Part shown: positions 10,337 to 18,870 of the stretch, in pieces
How positions within the stretch are numbered: position 1 is the stretch's first letter
How the letters are laid out: each line of letters opens with the position of its first letter
Origin: Firmicutes bacterium HGW-Firmicutes-12
GTDB lineage: Bacteria > Bacillota > Peptococcia > DRI-13 > PHAD01
DNA: 45,527 nucleotides
Direction: 5' to 3'
Assembly: GCA_002841595.1 (NCBI GenBank)
Contig: PHAD01000017.1
Location: forward strand, 1 to 45,527
Made by a program: the position numbers and the translations under genes
Notes under the pieces: generated by a model
The model's input: only the letters and a program-made list of their open reading frames with translations
Told to the model about the DNA's origin: nothing
The model's database searches: none

Positions 10337-10897
10337 TTGTCTCAAAAAGGATTAAAAATTCTAATTATAGTAACAGTCTGTATGATAACCTTGGCATTAT
10401 TGATAGGTGCAACCTATCTTTATACTAAAGTTTTTTATACTGATCCGTTAGAGTCTGCACTAAGTGATATAGCTTCTATTGGCACTTTTAAAGTTGAGCA
10501 ACTGCAAACACACTCTAAAATAATGGTTAATTTTACAGTCGGAGAAAAACTTCGTTCAAATTTTTATCTCCTATTGGATCAGCTCAAAGGGCAAAAAAAT
10601 ACAAACCTTGAAAATATAACGATTGATTTATCTAATAACGAAGATACAACTCTACAAAGTTTCCTTAAAAGAGCAAGATTACCAGTTTATGAGGTTATAA
10701 GTACGGGTCAATTTTCTGAATTACCTCTATATTTTGAGGTTATAAAAGCGGAAATATCTGTCGAATACAATTTGGAAATAGATAATGATTTTATTTTTAT
10801 TACTGCGACTTCAGGTGATAACTTTGCACATATGGTCATTAACCGTGGAAACTCGCCTCTGAATGTTATAAATACAATGGGAGGTGAGTATTTATGA
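10337..10897 (+). CDS. Single-TM membrane-anchored protein of unknown function, translationally coupled to FtsH-like protease
   Basis: N-terminal TM (LKILIIVTVCMITLALLIGATYLY) then ~150 aa soluble domain; TTG 10337 with RBS gaggtgg (GTG 10328 alternative); ATGA overlap with next gene. Confidence 0.7.
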   Translation: MSQKGLKILIIVTVCMITLALLIGATYLYTKVFYTDPLESALSDIASIGTFKVEQLQTHSKIMVNFTVGEKLRSNFYLLLDQLKGQKNTNLENITIDLSNNEDTTLQSFLKRARLPVYEVISTGQFSELPLYFEVIKAEISVEYNLEIDNDFIFITATSGDNFAHMVINRGNSPLNVINTMGGEYL

Positions 10898-12402
10898 AAA
10901 TTAAGTATATAGCTGAAATGGTAATTGGAATTGTAGCGGGTCTTTTTTCATATGGGATCTACAGGGGCTATAACATAATGCCACTTCTTGTTCTTTGTGG
11001 TTTGGGTGGGGTTTTTTACGTTGTTACAAAGAAGAAGGGTATGCTAAAAGTTGATTCATATCAGAAGGAATATGAGAATCGCCAGTTTGAATTTAAAGAT
11101 ATCGGTGGTCAGGAAACTGCAAAGCTAGAACTGAAAGAAGCTCTTGATTTTTTGTTGTTTTCAGAACGTGTAAGTAAAATGGGAATTAGACCACTAAAGG
11201 GTATTCTTCTAACAGGGCCCCCAGGTACGGGAAAGACCCTTTTAGCGCGAGCTGCAGCAGGCTATACAGATGCGATCTTCATAGCTACTTCCGGAAGTGA
11301 ATTTATAGAAATGTATGCTGGAGTCGGAGCACAAAGAGTTAGAGGTCTTTTCCAATCAGCTAGGGATAAAGCCAAAAAAAGTAAAAAAAATAGAGCTATA
11401 ATATTCATTGACGAGATAGATGTCCTAGGAGGCAAACGCGGAAGTCACAGCGGCCATTTAGAGTATGATCAGACTTTGAATCAGCTTTTGGTCGAGATGG
11501 ATGGATTGACAAACAACCAAGAGATTCAAATATTGATGATAGCTGCGACAAATCGGGCTGATTTATTAGATCCAGCGCTATTAAGGCCAGGTCGATTTGA
11601 TAGGCAGGTTAAAGTAGAACTGCCAGATAAAGTAGACCGAGGTGCCATTCTTAGGCTTCATTGTAGAAATAAACCATTGGCCACGGATGTCGATATTGAA
11701 GAGATAGCCAGCGGGACATATGGCTTCTCAGGAGCACACTTGGAAAGTCTAACGAATGAGGCTGCGATTTTAGCTTTGCGTGATAATAGCCAGGATATTC
11801 AGCAGATGCATTTAAGAGAGGCTGTTGATAAAGTAATATTGGGAGAAAAACTTGGAAACAGAGCCAGTCAAGAAGTGTTGCATAGAGTCGCAGTACATGA
11901 AGCCGGACATGCTCTGATGAGTGAAACCCTAAATCCGGGCTCTGTAGACCAAGTAACCGTGACTTCGCGAGGGAATGCTTTAGGATATGTACGGCATAAC
12001 CAGACGGAAGAACAGCAGTTGTATACCAAATCTGCTTTAGAAAAACAGATTATGATTTTACTAGCTGGCGCAGTTAGTGAAGATTTGTTTTTAGGTGAAC
12101 GAAGCACAGGAGCAATTAATGACTTTCAACAAGCAATGAACCTAACAGAAAAAATTGTTTCAGCTGGTTTATCAAGATTAGGAGTTGTATCAAAGGATAT
12201 TCTACCAAATAAGGACTTATATTTGGTTTGCCAAGAAATATTACAAAGCTTGGAAAGTAAGACTCGAGAGTTGTTATCTCATAGGAGAGATGTTTTTGCA
12301 CGAATACTCAATTTGCTGAAGGCCAAAGAAAAACTAAACGGCCCAGAATTGCGCAATTTGATACAGAATATGGAAAACAAAGGAGCAACTAATACAGCAT
12401 AG
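10894..12402 (+). CDS. FtsH-like AAA ATPase / M41 metalloprotease with short N-terminus
   Basis: Walker A GPPGTGKT, IIFIDEID, SRH RADLLDPALLRPGRFDRQV, zinc motif HEAGHAL, LFLGERSTGAINDFQQA. Confidence 0.9.
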   Translation: MKIKYIAEMVIGIVAGLFSYGIYRGYNIMPLLVLCGLGGVFYVVTKKKGMLKVDSYQKEYENRQFEFKDIGGQETAKLELKEALDFLLFSERVSKMGIRPLKGILLTGPPGTGKTLLARAAAGYTDAIFIATSGSEFIEMYAGVGAQRVRGLFQSARDKAKKSKKNRAIIFIDEIDVLGGKRGSHSGHLEYDQTLNQLLVEMDGLTNNQEIQILMIAATNRADLLDPALLRPGRFDRQVKVELPDKVDRGAILRLHCRNKPLATDVDIEEIASGTYGFSGAHLESLTNEAAILALRDNSQDIQQMHLREAVDKVILGEKLGNRASQEVLHRVAVHEAGHALMSETLNPGSVDQVTVTSRGNALGYVRHNQTEEQQLYTKSALEKQIMILLAGAVSEDLFLGERSTGAINDFQQAMNLTEKIVSAGLSRLGVVSKDILPNKDLYLVCQEILQSLESKTRELLSHRRDVFARILNLLKAKEKLNGPELRNLIQNMENKGATNTA

Positions 12403-12417
12403 TTGCTCCTTTGTTTT
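12374..12417 (+). terminator. Intrinsic terminator overlapping end of FtsH-like gene
   Basis: 18-bp perfect arms AAAACAAAGGAGCAACTA-atacagca-TAGTTGCTCCTTTGTTTT; stop codon lies in the 3' arm. Confidence 0.9.
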
Positions 12418-12447
12418 ACTCTTTAAATACATAATATTTCGTGGGTG

Positions 12448-12476
12448 TTGATTTCTTACTTTGTTTTAAGTACAAT
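12448..12476 (+). promoter_or_regulatory. Sigma-A type promoter upstream of cinA
   Basis: TTGATT-17 nt-TACAAT. Confidence 0.55.
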
Positions 12477-12527
12477 TATTCATGCAAATGAATAAGGGAA
12501 AGTCAGAGTCAACAAGGAGGGATATTA

Positions 12528-13782
12528 ATGAATGCCGAACTTATTGCAGTGGGTACAGAGATACTTTTAGGACAAATACTAAATAGCAATGTCAAATACA
12601 TATCTGAAAAAATGGCTGATTTAGGAATAGATGTTTTTTATCATACTAGTGTTGGCGACAATAAGAAAAGGATAATTGAGATAATAAGAATTGCCTGCGA
12701 AAGAGCAGATATTATTATTCTAACCGGAGGATTAGGACCGACTGGTGATGATCTTACTAAAGAAGCACTAGCTCAATTCCTACAGCTTCCGCTCGAAATA
12801 TTACCTCAAGAGCAAGAAAAACTAAGAGCAATACTTGCGAGTCGTAATATTACAATGTTAGAAAATAGAAAATCATTGCAAACAAGCCGCCTTTTTACCA
12901 GGTTCAACGGTATTAAAAAATGATAATGGCACAGCCCCAGGCATGGCAATTAAACTTGAGGGACGAGGATATATTGTGCTGCCAGGTCCGCCTCGGGAAA
13001 TGCAAACAATGTTTCAAAACTATACAATTCCGTGGATTACCCAAAATATGTTAGAAGAAGGATATCATAAACTATATTCCAAAGTATTTAAAATAGCTGG
13101 TCTTACAGAATCAAAGGTTGAGGATATGCTTAAGGATCTTATAGAAAATCAGACTACGCCAACTTTAGCTACATTAGTCGGCATGGGAGAGGTACAGTTA
13201 AGGCTTACGGCAAAAGCTGCTGATCAGGCAGCTTTCTATGAGATAATTAATCCTGTGCAAAACGAGATAGAAAAAAGAATAGGTACATATATTGTGGCAG
13301 AAGATAATGAAACAGTACTGGATAATGTAGTGCGCTTAATTAAGGGGCGTAAGCTCAGTCTAAGTACTGCAGAATCATGTACGGCCGGTATGTTGAGTGC
13401 TTCACTTACCTCAATACCAGGTTCATCAGAGTATTATCATGGTTCAATCGTAGCCTATAGCAATGATATTAAGGAAAAGTTGCTGGGTATTCCGGCCGCT
13501 TTACTTCAGGAACATGGAGCTGTAAGTGAACAAATAGCTAAAGCCATGGCAAAATCAATTCGGGAACTAACAGGCAGTGCTATAGGTATAGGTATTACTG
13601 GCATAGCTGGACCGGACGGAGGGAGCCAAGAAAAGCCGGTTGGTTTAGTTTACATAGCTCTTAGTGGTTTAGACAAAGATATAGTTAAAGCCAATTATTT
13701 TTATGGAAAACGGGAATATATAAGGGACATGAGTGTAAAGGCCGCTCAGCTTTTGCTATATGAATATATAAAGGAAGAATAA
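12528..13782 (+). pseudogene. cinA: CinA (competence/damage-inducible protein A, NMN deamidase) with +1 frameshift near 12880
   Basis: N-terminal half 12528-12923 and C-terminal half (ORF from 12943) join if one A is removed from the AAA at 12880-12882: ...[25 protein letters not shown]...; C-terminal CTAGMLSASLTSIPGSSEYYHGSIVAYSN. Confidence 0.88.
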
Positions 13783-13783
13783 T

Positions 13784-15160
13784 ATGCCTAAATTGGGAAT
13801 AAAGCCTTTAATAATGGCCTTGTTCGTTTCAATGCTGTTTATGGTAGTAATGGGAGGAATGACCTTATCGATATTAGGAATAGAGTTTCGGGTATCTTTT
13901 GCTTTATCCGAGCAAGGTGTTACTGAAATAATTATCCCTCCTGTAGGAAGCATTACCGCAAAGACCCATCTTACTCCAATTAAAATACAACTGATACTCC
14001 AGAATATAAATATAGAAATGCTCCAGAGTCTGATTGAAGAAGCTCCTCTCTCTTCAGAATTAGCCCAAGATATAAAGAGAGAATTACAAGATATAGCTCT
14101 TGTTTTTATGCTTCATTTGTTTCTTATAGCCGCAGCTGGAGGGATGATCGGGGCTATTCTTATCTCTGGTAAGAGGATGAAACCAGCTATTTATGGGGCT
14201 ATTGCGGGTGTATTGCTTTGCTTATTACTTGTCGTAACAACACAAACATCATATCAAACAGAAAAATTACGTACTCCAGAATACCATGGAGCTTTAAAAG
14301 CGGCGCCATGGGCTATCGATATGGCAGAAAAAGCATTTCAGAAATTTAACCTCTTGGGAGAGCAGATGCAAATAATTGCCACTAACCTGTACAAAATATT
14401 TGAACAGATAGATAGAGCAGCACCTCTTAAACAGGAATATGATAGCTTGTTGGTTTTGCATGTTAGTGATATCCATAATAACCCAGCAGCACATAAATTC
14501 ATTCAACAAATTGTAAACAGTTTTCCTGTAGATATAGTTATTGATACCGGGGATATCACTGATTATGGGACACCTATAGAAAGCCAGCTCTTAGTGGGTC
14601 TAAAGGATATGAAGACAACTTATCTATTTATACCGGGGAATCATGATTCACCTCAAACTATCAATGATTTGTCAGCTTATCCTCAGGTTCAGGTACTGAC
14701 TGGAGGAATTGTTGATGTCCAGGGCTTAAGAATATTAACAATAGCTGATCCAGCATCATCTTCAACTGCTATTACCATAAATGATCAGGCTATAATATCT
14801 GAAACGAAAGCTCAACTTAGGGTCTTTTGGGAAGAAGCTCTAAATAAGCCTAATATAATTGCGGTACATAATTATATTCTGGCTGAAGATTTAGTAGGGG
14901 AAGTGCCATTGATACTATTTGGACATACCCATCAATATACAATTAGAGAAGAAAAAGGCACGGTACTAATAAACGCCGGTACAACGGGGTCAGCAGGTCT
15001 CAGAGGACTTCAGGCTACTAAAGAGATCCCTTATTCGGTAGTACTACTGCATTTTAGAAGAGATGAAAATAATGAGTTAGTGTTATCTGCTACTGATACT
15101 ATTAAGGTTTATAATATGGAAACAGGATTTATTCTGGAAAGAAAGCTGTTTTCCAGTTAG
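13784..15160 (+). CDS. Membrane-anchored metallophosphoesterase
   Basis: N-terminal TMs; VLHVSDIHNNP, DTGDITDYG, IPGNHDSP, LFGHTHQY motifs. Confidence 0.88.
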   Translation: MPKLGIKPLIMALFVSMLFMVVMGGMTLSILGIEFRVSFALSEQGVTEIIIPPVGSITAKTHLTPIKIQLILQNINIEMLQSLIEEAPLSSELAQDIKRELQDIALVFMLHLFLIAAAGGMIGAILISGKRMKPAIYGAIAGVLLCLLLVVTTQTSYQTEKLRTPEYHGALKAAPWAIDMAEKAFQKFNLLGEQMQIIATNLYKIFEQIDRAAPLKQEYDSLLVLHVSDIHNNPAAHKFIQQIVNSFPVDIVIDTGDITDYGTPIESQLLVGLKDMKTTYLFIPGNHDSPQTINDLSAYPQVQVLTGGIVDVQGLRILTIADPASSSTAITINDQAIISETKAQLRVFWEEALNKPNIIAVHNYILAEDLVGEVPLILFGHTHQYTIREEKGTVLINAGTTGSAGLRGLQATKEIPYSVVLLHFRRDENNELVLSATDTIKVYNMETGFILERKLFSS

Positions 15161-15222
15161 AATATAAAGAGATATAAAACAATCAAATTTCATTATTGTT
15201 AAGTCGTCGAAAGGAGCCCGAC

Positions 15223-16806
15223 ATGAATTATTCTTCTTTTAATGAATTCGCGTTATCAAAAAAGGTCTTATCAGCTATTTCGGAAATGGGTTTTGAAGAA
15301 CCAACACCAATCCAGAAGCAAGCAATTCCTTTAGTTTTAAACGACATGGATGTTATAGGACATGCACAAACCGGAACAGGGAAAACAGCTGCTTTTGGAA
15401 TACCAATAGTGGAAAAAATAGTACAGAATACATATGAGATACAAGCCTTAATACTTACACCTACACGGGAACTAGCTATGCAGGTAGCTGAAGAAATTGC
15501 TAAAATTGGTTCATTAAGAAAAATAAAGGTGCTTCCTATCTACGGAGGACAACCTATTGATCGACAGATCCGTTCCTTAAGATCGGGGGTTCACGTTGTG
15601 ATTGGTACGCCTGGTCGGTTGCTTGATCATATTCGGAGAAGGACACTGAATTTAGAAAATGTTAAATTTTTAGTGCTAGATGAGGCTGATGAAATGTTGG
15701 ACATGGGTTTCATCGAAGATATTGAATTAATAATTGATAAGGTTCCAAGTAAACGACAGGCCCTTTTTTTCTCTGCGACAATGCCTTTGGCTATTCAAAG
15801 ATTAGCACAAAAATACTTAAGAAATCCCAAGTTAGTTGCAATAAGTAGAGAAAACTTAACTGTACCACTAATTCAACAATATTATTATGAGATAATTCAT
15901 TATCCCAAGGTTGATGCCTTATGCCGCATTCTCGACTACGAAAATTATGAATCGGTTATTCTATTTTGCCGAACTAAGCGAGGAGTAGATGAGTTAGTAG
16001 CAAGTTTGCAGATGCGGGGTTATTTTGCTGAGGGATTACATGGTGATATGACCCAGGCACAGCGCGACAAAACAATGAGAAGCTTCAGATTGGGAGAAAC
16101 TGAGTTGCTCGTTGCTACTGATGTTGCTGCTAGAGGCCTTGATATTGAAAGAGTGAGTCATGTTATTAATTATGATATTCCACAGGATCCGGAATCCTAT
16201 GTGCACAGAATTGGTAGAACGGGAAGAGCCGGCCGAGAAGGAAAAGCACTTACTTTGATTTCGCCGAAAGAATATCGACAATTAAGGATGATAGAAAGAC
16301 TAATAAAATCACAGATAGATAAAGTGCCTCTACCTTCATTTCAAGATGTTGTACTGCAACAGAGTGAGAATATTAAGAATTCTGTAAGTAGCATTATTAA
16401 TGAGGGAGGCTTGGAAAACTATAAGACCATTGCCCAACAACTTCTTCAGGATTATGATGATGAGAATATAGTTGCCGCTGCAATTAAATATGCCTTTAGT
16501 CAAAAGGGAATTGAGTTAATTGAAGAGGATTCAGCACAGGAAATAGTTAACACAGGAGCAAAATCCGGAATGGTGAGGCTTTTCTTTACGCTTGGGCGAC
16601 AACAAAGCATCCGGCCTACAGATTTAATAAAGGCTGTAAGTGAAGAAACAGGTATTAACCCCAGATCAATAGGAAATATTAGCATCTATGATAAATTTAC
16701 ATTCTTAGAAGTACCGGAAGAAGTGGCCTATCGCGTTATTCATATAATGGATAGGGGTAATATTAATGGAAAAAGAGTTTCAGTACAATTGGCTCGAGCT
16801 AAATAG
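15223..16806 (+). CDS. DEAD-box RNA helicase with C-terminal DbpA-type RNA-binding domain
   Basis: AQTGTGKTAAF, DEAD, SAT, HRIGRTGRAGREG; RBS aaaggag before ATG 15223. Confidence 0.95.
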   Translation: MNYSSFNEFALSKKVLSAISEMGFEEPTPIQKQAIPLVLNDMDVIGHAQTGTGKTAAFGIPIVEKIVQNTYEIQALILTPTRELAMQVAEEIAKIGSLRKIKVLPIYGGQPIDRQIRSLRSGVHVVIGTPGRLLDHIRRRTLNLENVKFLVLDEADEMLDMGFIEDIELIIDKVPSKRQALFFSATMPLAIQRLAQKYLRNPKLVAISRENLTVPLIQQYYYEIIHYPKVDALCRILDYENYESVILFCRTKRGVDELVASLQMRGYFAEGLHGDMTQAQRDKTMRSFRLGETELLVATDVAARGLDIERVSHVINYDIPQDPESYVHRIGRTGRAGREGKALTLISPKEYRQLRMIERLIKSQIDKVPLPSFQDVVLQQSENIKNSVSSIINEGGLENYKTIAQQLLQDYDDENIVAAAIKYAFSQKGIELIEEDSAQEIVNTGAKSGMVRLFFTLGRQQSIRPTDLIKAVSEETGINPRSIGNISIYDKFTFLEVPEEVAYRVIHIMDRGNINGKRVSVQLARAK

Positions 16807-16827
16807 GACTTACTATAAAAATCATAA

Positions 16828-16857
16828 TTGACAAACCATACCAGATAATTGTACAAT
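16828..16857 (+). promoter_or_regulatory. recA promoter
   Basis: TTGACA-18 nt-TACAAT. Confidence 0.7.
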
Positions 16858-16866
16858 GTACCTAAT

Positions 16867-16881
16867 CGAACAAATGTTTTG
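16867..16881 (+). promoter_or_regulatory. Putative LexA (DinR) SOS box upstream of recA
   Basis: CGAACAAATGTTTTG, one mismatch to core GAAC-N4-GTTC; just downstream of the recA -10. Confidence 0.65.
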
Positions 16882-16898
16882 TTTAAGGAGGTTACTTA

Positions 16899-17933
16899 AT
16901 GTCAGATAGGAAAAAAGCTCTTGAAATTGCTCTTTCTTCTATAGAAAAGCAATTTGGAAAGGGCTCTATTATGAGACTTGGGGATTCACGAGCTAAGCTG
17001 CAGGTTAACACTATTTCTACTGGTATTCTTTCATTAGATATAGCTTTAGGAGTTGGAGGAGTCCCACGTGGAAGAGTTGTGGAAATATTTGGACCTGAGT
17101 CATCAGGTAAAACAACGGTAGCTCTGCATATTTTGGCAGAAGCTCAAAGGAACGGTGGTACAGCAGCTTTTATAGATGCAGAGCATGCCCTTGATCCAAA
17201 TTACGCCCAGAACCTTGGCGTTGATGTTGATAATTTGCTTGTATCACAGCCTGATACTGGGGAACAGGCTTTAGAGATCGCAGAAGCTCTTGTGCGCAGT
17301 GGTGCTGTTGATGTAGTAGTAATAGATTCTGTTGCGGCTTTGGTACCTAGAGCAGAGATTGAAGGGGATATGGGCGATACTCATGTTGGGTTACAGGCTC
17401 GTCTCATGTCGCAAGCCTTGCGAAAACTGACAGGAGCTATAAGTAAATCTAATACGATTTGTATATTCATTAACCAAATCCGTGAAAAAGTGGGCATCAT
17501 GTTCGGTAACCCTGAAACCACTCCCGGTGGACGGGCTCTTAAATTCTATTCTTCTATCCGCATGGATGTAAGAAAAATAGAAACATTGAAACAAGGTACC
17601 GAAATGATAGGCAACCGGACAAGAGTGAAGATAGTTAAAAATAAAATAGCCTCGCCCTTTAAACAGGCTGAGTTTGATATTATCTATGGAGAAGGTGTAT
17701 CCAAAGAAGCAAGCCTTATTGATTTAGCAGTAGAATTTGATATAATTGCTAAGAGCGGAACCTGGTATTCTTATAATGATACTCGTCTCGGACAGGGAAA
17801 AGAAAATGTCAGACAATACCTCAAAGAAAATCCACAAATTGCTGGAGAAATTGAGAGCAAGATAAGGAGTAATATAATTCCTCCTAAGAATGATAGCCAT
17901 GAAGAGCCTACGGAAGAGAATAATGAGGGCTAA
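16899..17933 (+). CDS. recA: Recombinase A
   Basis: [42 protein letters not shown] aaggagg. Confidence 0.99.
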   Translation: MSDRKKALEIALSSIEKQFGKGSIMRLGDSRAKLQVNTISTGILSLDIALGVGGVPRGRVVEIFGPESSGKTTVALHILAEAQRNGGTAAFIDAEHALDPNYAQNLGVDVDNLLVSQPDTGEQALEIAEALVRSGAVDVVVIDSVAALVPRAEIEGDMGDTHVGLQARLMSQALRKLTGAISKSNTICIFINQIREKVGIMFGNPETTPGGRALKFYSSIRMDVRKIETLKQGTEMIGNRTRVKIVKNKIASPFKQAEFDIIYGEGVSKEASLIDLAVEFDIIAKSGTWYSYNDTRLGQGKENVRQYLKENPQIAGEIESKIRSNIIPPKNDSHEEPTEENNEG

Positions 17934-18396
17934 AACAAAACCGATGTCTTATGCTTTAAGGAAACTAGCTAGGCGATCTTACAGCATACAAGAGATGAAG
18001 GAAGCTCTATTTAAGGTTGATTACGAGAAGTGTGAAGTTGAAGAAGTAATTTCACAGCTTATAAATAAAGGATATTTAAATGATAGAATATTTGCCCAGA
18101 GATTGTATGATTATTATATACAACACAAGTTATGTGGACCTTTACTCTTACCATTAAAGTTAAAATCAAAGGGAATACAAGGTGATTTGATTGATGAATT
18201 AATGGTAGATTATAGTTCGGAAAAAGAATTAGAAATAATACAAATTTTGTTTGGTAAATTATTAAAGAAAAATAAGAATTCTAACCAAGACCTCTTAATA
18301 AGACAACTGCAACGCAAAGGTTTTACCTGTAGCAATATCAATAAATATCTTCGTCTAAACTGGACGGATAATGAATTTAACGTTAAAAGACCATAA
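17890..18396 (+). CDS. recX: Regulatory protein RecX
   Basis: Overlaps recA 3' end; [20 protein letters not shown] ... [16 protein letters not shown]; true start uncertain (17890, 17899 or 17923). Confidence 0.85.
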   Translation: MIAMKSLRKRIMRAKTKPMSYALRKLARRSYSIQEMKEALFKVDYEKCEVEEVISQLINKGYLNDRIFAQRLYDYYIQHKLCGPLLLPLKLKSKGIQGDLIDELMVDYSSEKELEIIQILFGKLLKKNKNSNQDLLIRQLQRKGFTCSNINKYLRLNWTDNEFNVKRP

Positions 18397-18419
18397 GAAT
18401 GAATTTCTTGTGGTCTTTT
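18385..18419 (+). terminator. Intrinsic terminator at end of recX
   Basis: AAAAGACCATAAGAA-tgaat-TTCTTGTGGTCTTTT. Confidence 0.75.
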
Positions 18420-18579
18420 GTGGGGTTAGAATGTTTTAATATGTTAATTACAGGGAACGATATTATATTAATGTAAGTTTTATGAACAAATATAATGTAT
18501 AATGAAGCCGTAGAAGTTAGATAAAACTCCACCTGAATGAAGGCTTGAATGAAGTTTCGTTTATTTATCGGGAGTAATC

Positions 18580-18608
18580 TTGACAGCTATTACAAGAAAT
18601 ATTAAAAT
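18580..18608 (+). promoter_or_regulatory. Sigma-A promoter of rny leader RNA
   Basis: TTGACA (18580-18585)-17 nt-TAAAAT (18603-18608). Confidence 0.75.
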
Positions 18609-18614
18609 GTTAAT

Positions 18615-18834
18615 GTATAAATCCGGTTAATTATATTTCCATCAATGGATTTTAGCTATATATTATTCTCCTTAAAAAAATATATATATGCTTTAAATCA
18701 ATATACGGGTGTAAGATTATTAAAAAGTGAAGATATTAGCCCCCAAATTATCGGGTAAACTTATATACTTCTTGACCCGTTTAAAATTATTTGATGGAAG
18801 GTTAAAATAGCCGAGTTTTATCGGTTATTTTTTG
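18615..18834 (+). ncRNA. Candidate structured leader RNA upstream of rny, ending in an intrinsic terminator
   Basis: Between a consensus promoter and a terminator; pairings TTCCATCAA/TTGATGGAA, AGCTATATATT/AATATATATATGCT, ACGGGT/ACCCGT, GAAGATAT/ATATaCTTC, CCC/GGG. Confidence 0.55.
18806..18833 (+). terminator. Intrinsic terminator between leader and rny
   Basis: AATAGCCGA-gtttta-TCGGTTATT followed by T-tract. Confidence 0.75.
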
Positions 18835-18870
18835 TTTTTAACTAGAAATAACAAATAGGAGGTGAGAAAG

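Noticed and set aside
18600-18840. 6S RNA or tmRNA interpretation of the rny leader
   Set aside because: No tRNA-like ends for tmRNA; the predicted enclosed multi-hairpin fold does not look like the single long 6S rod. Not excluded without Infernal
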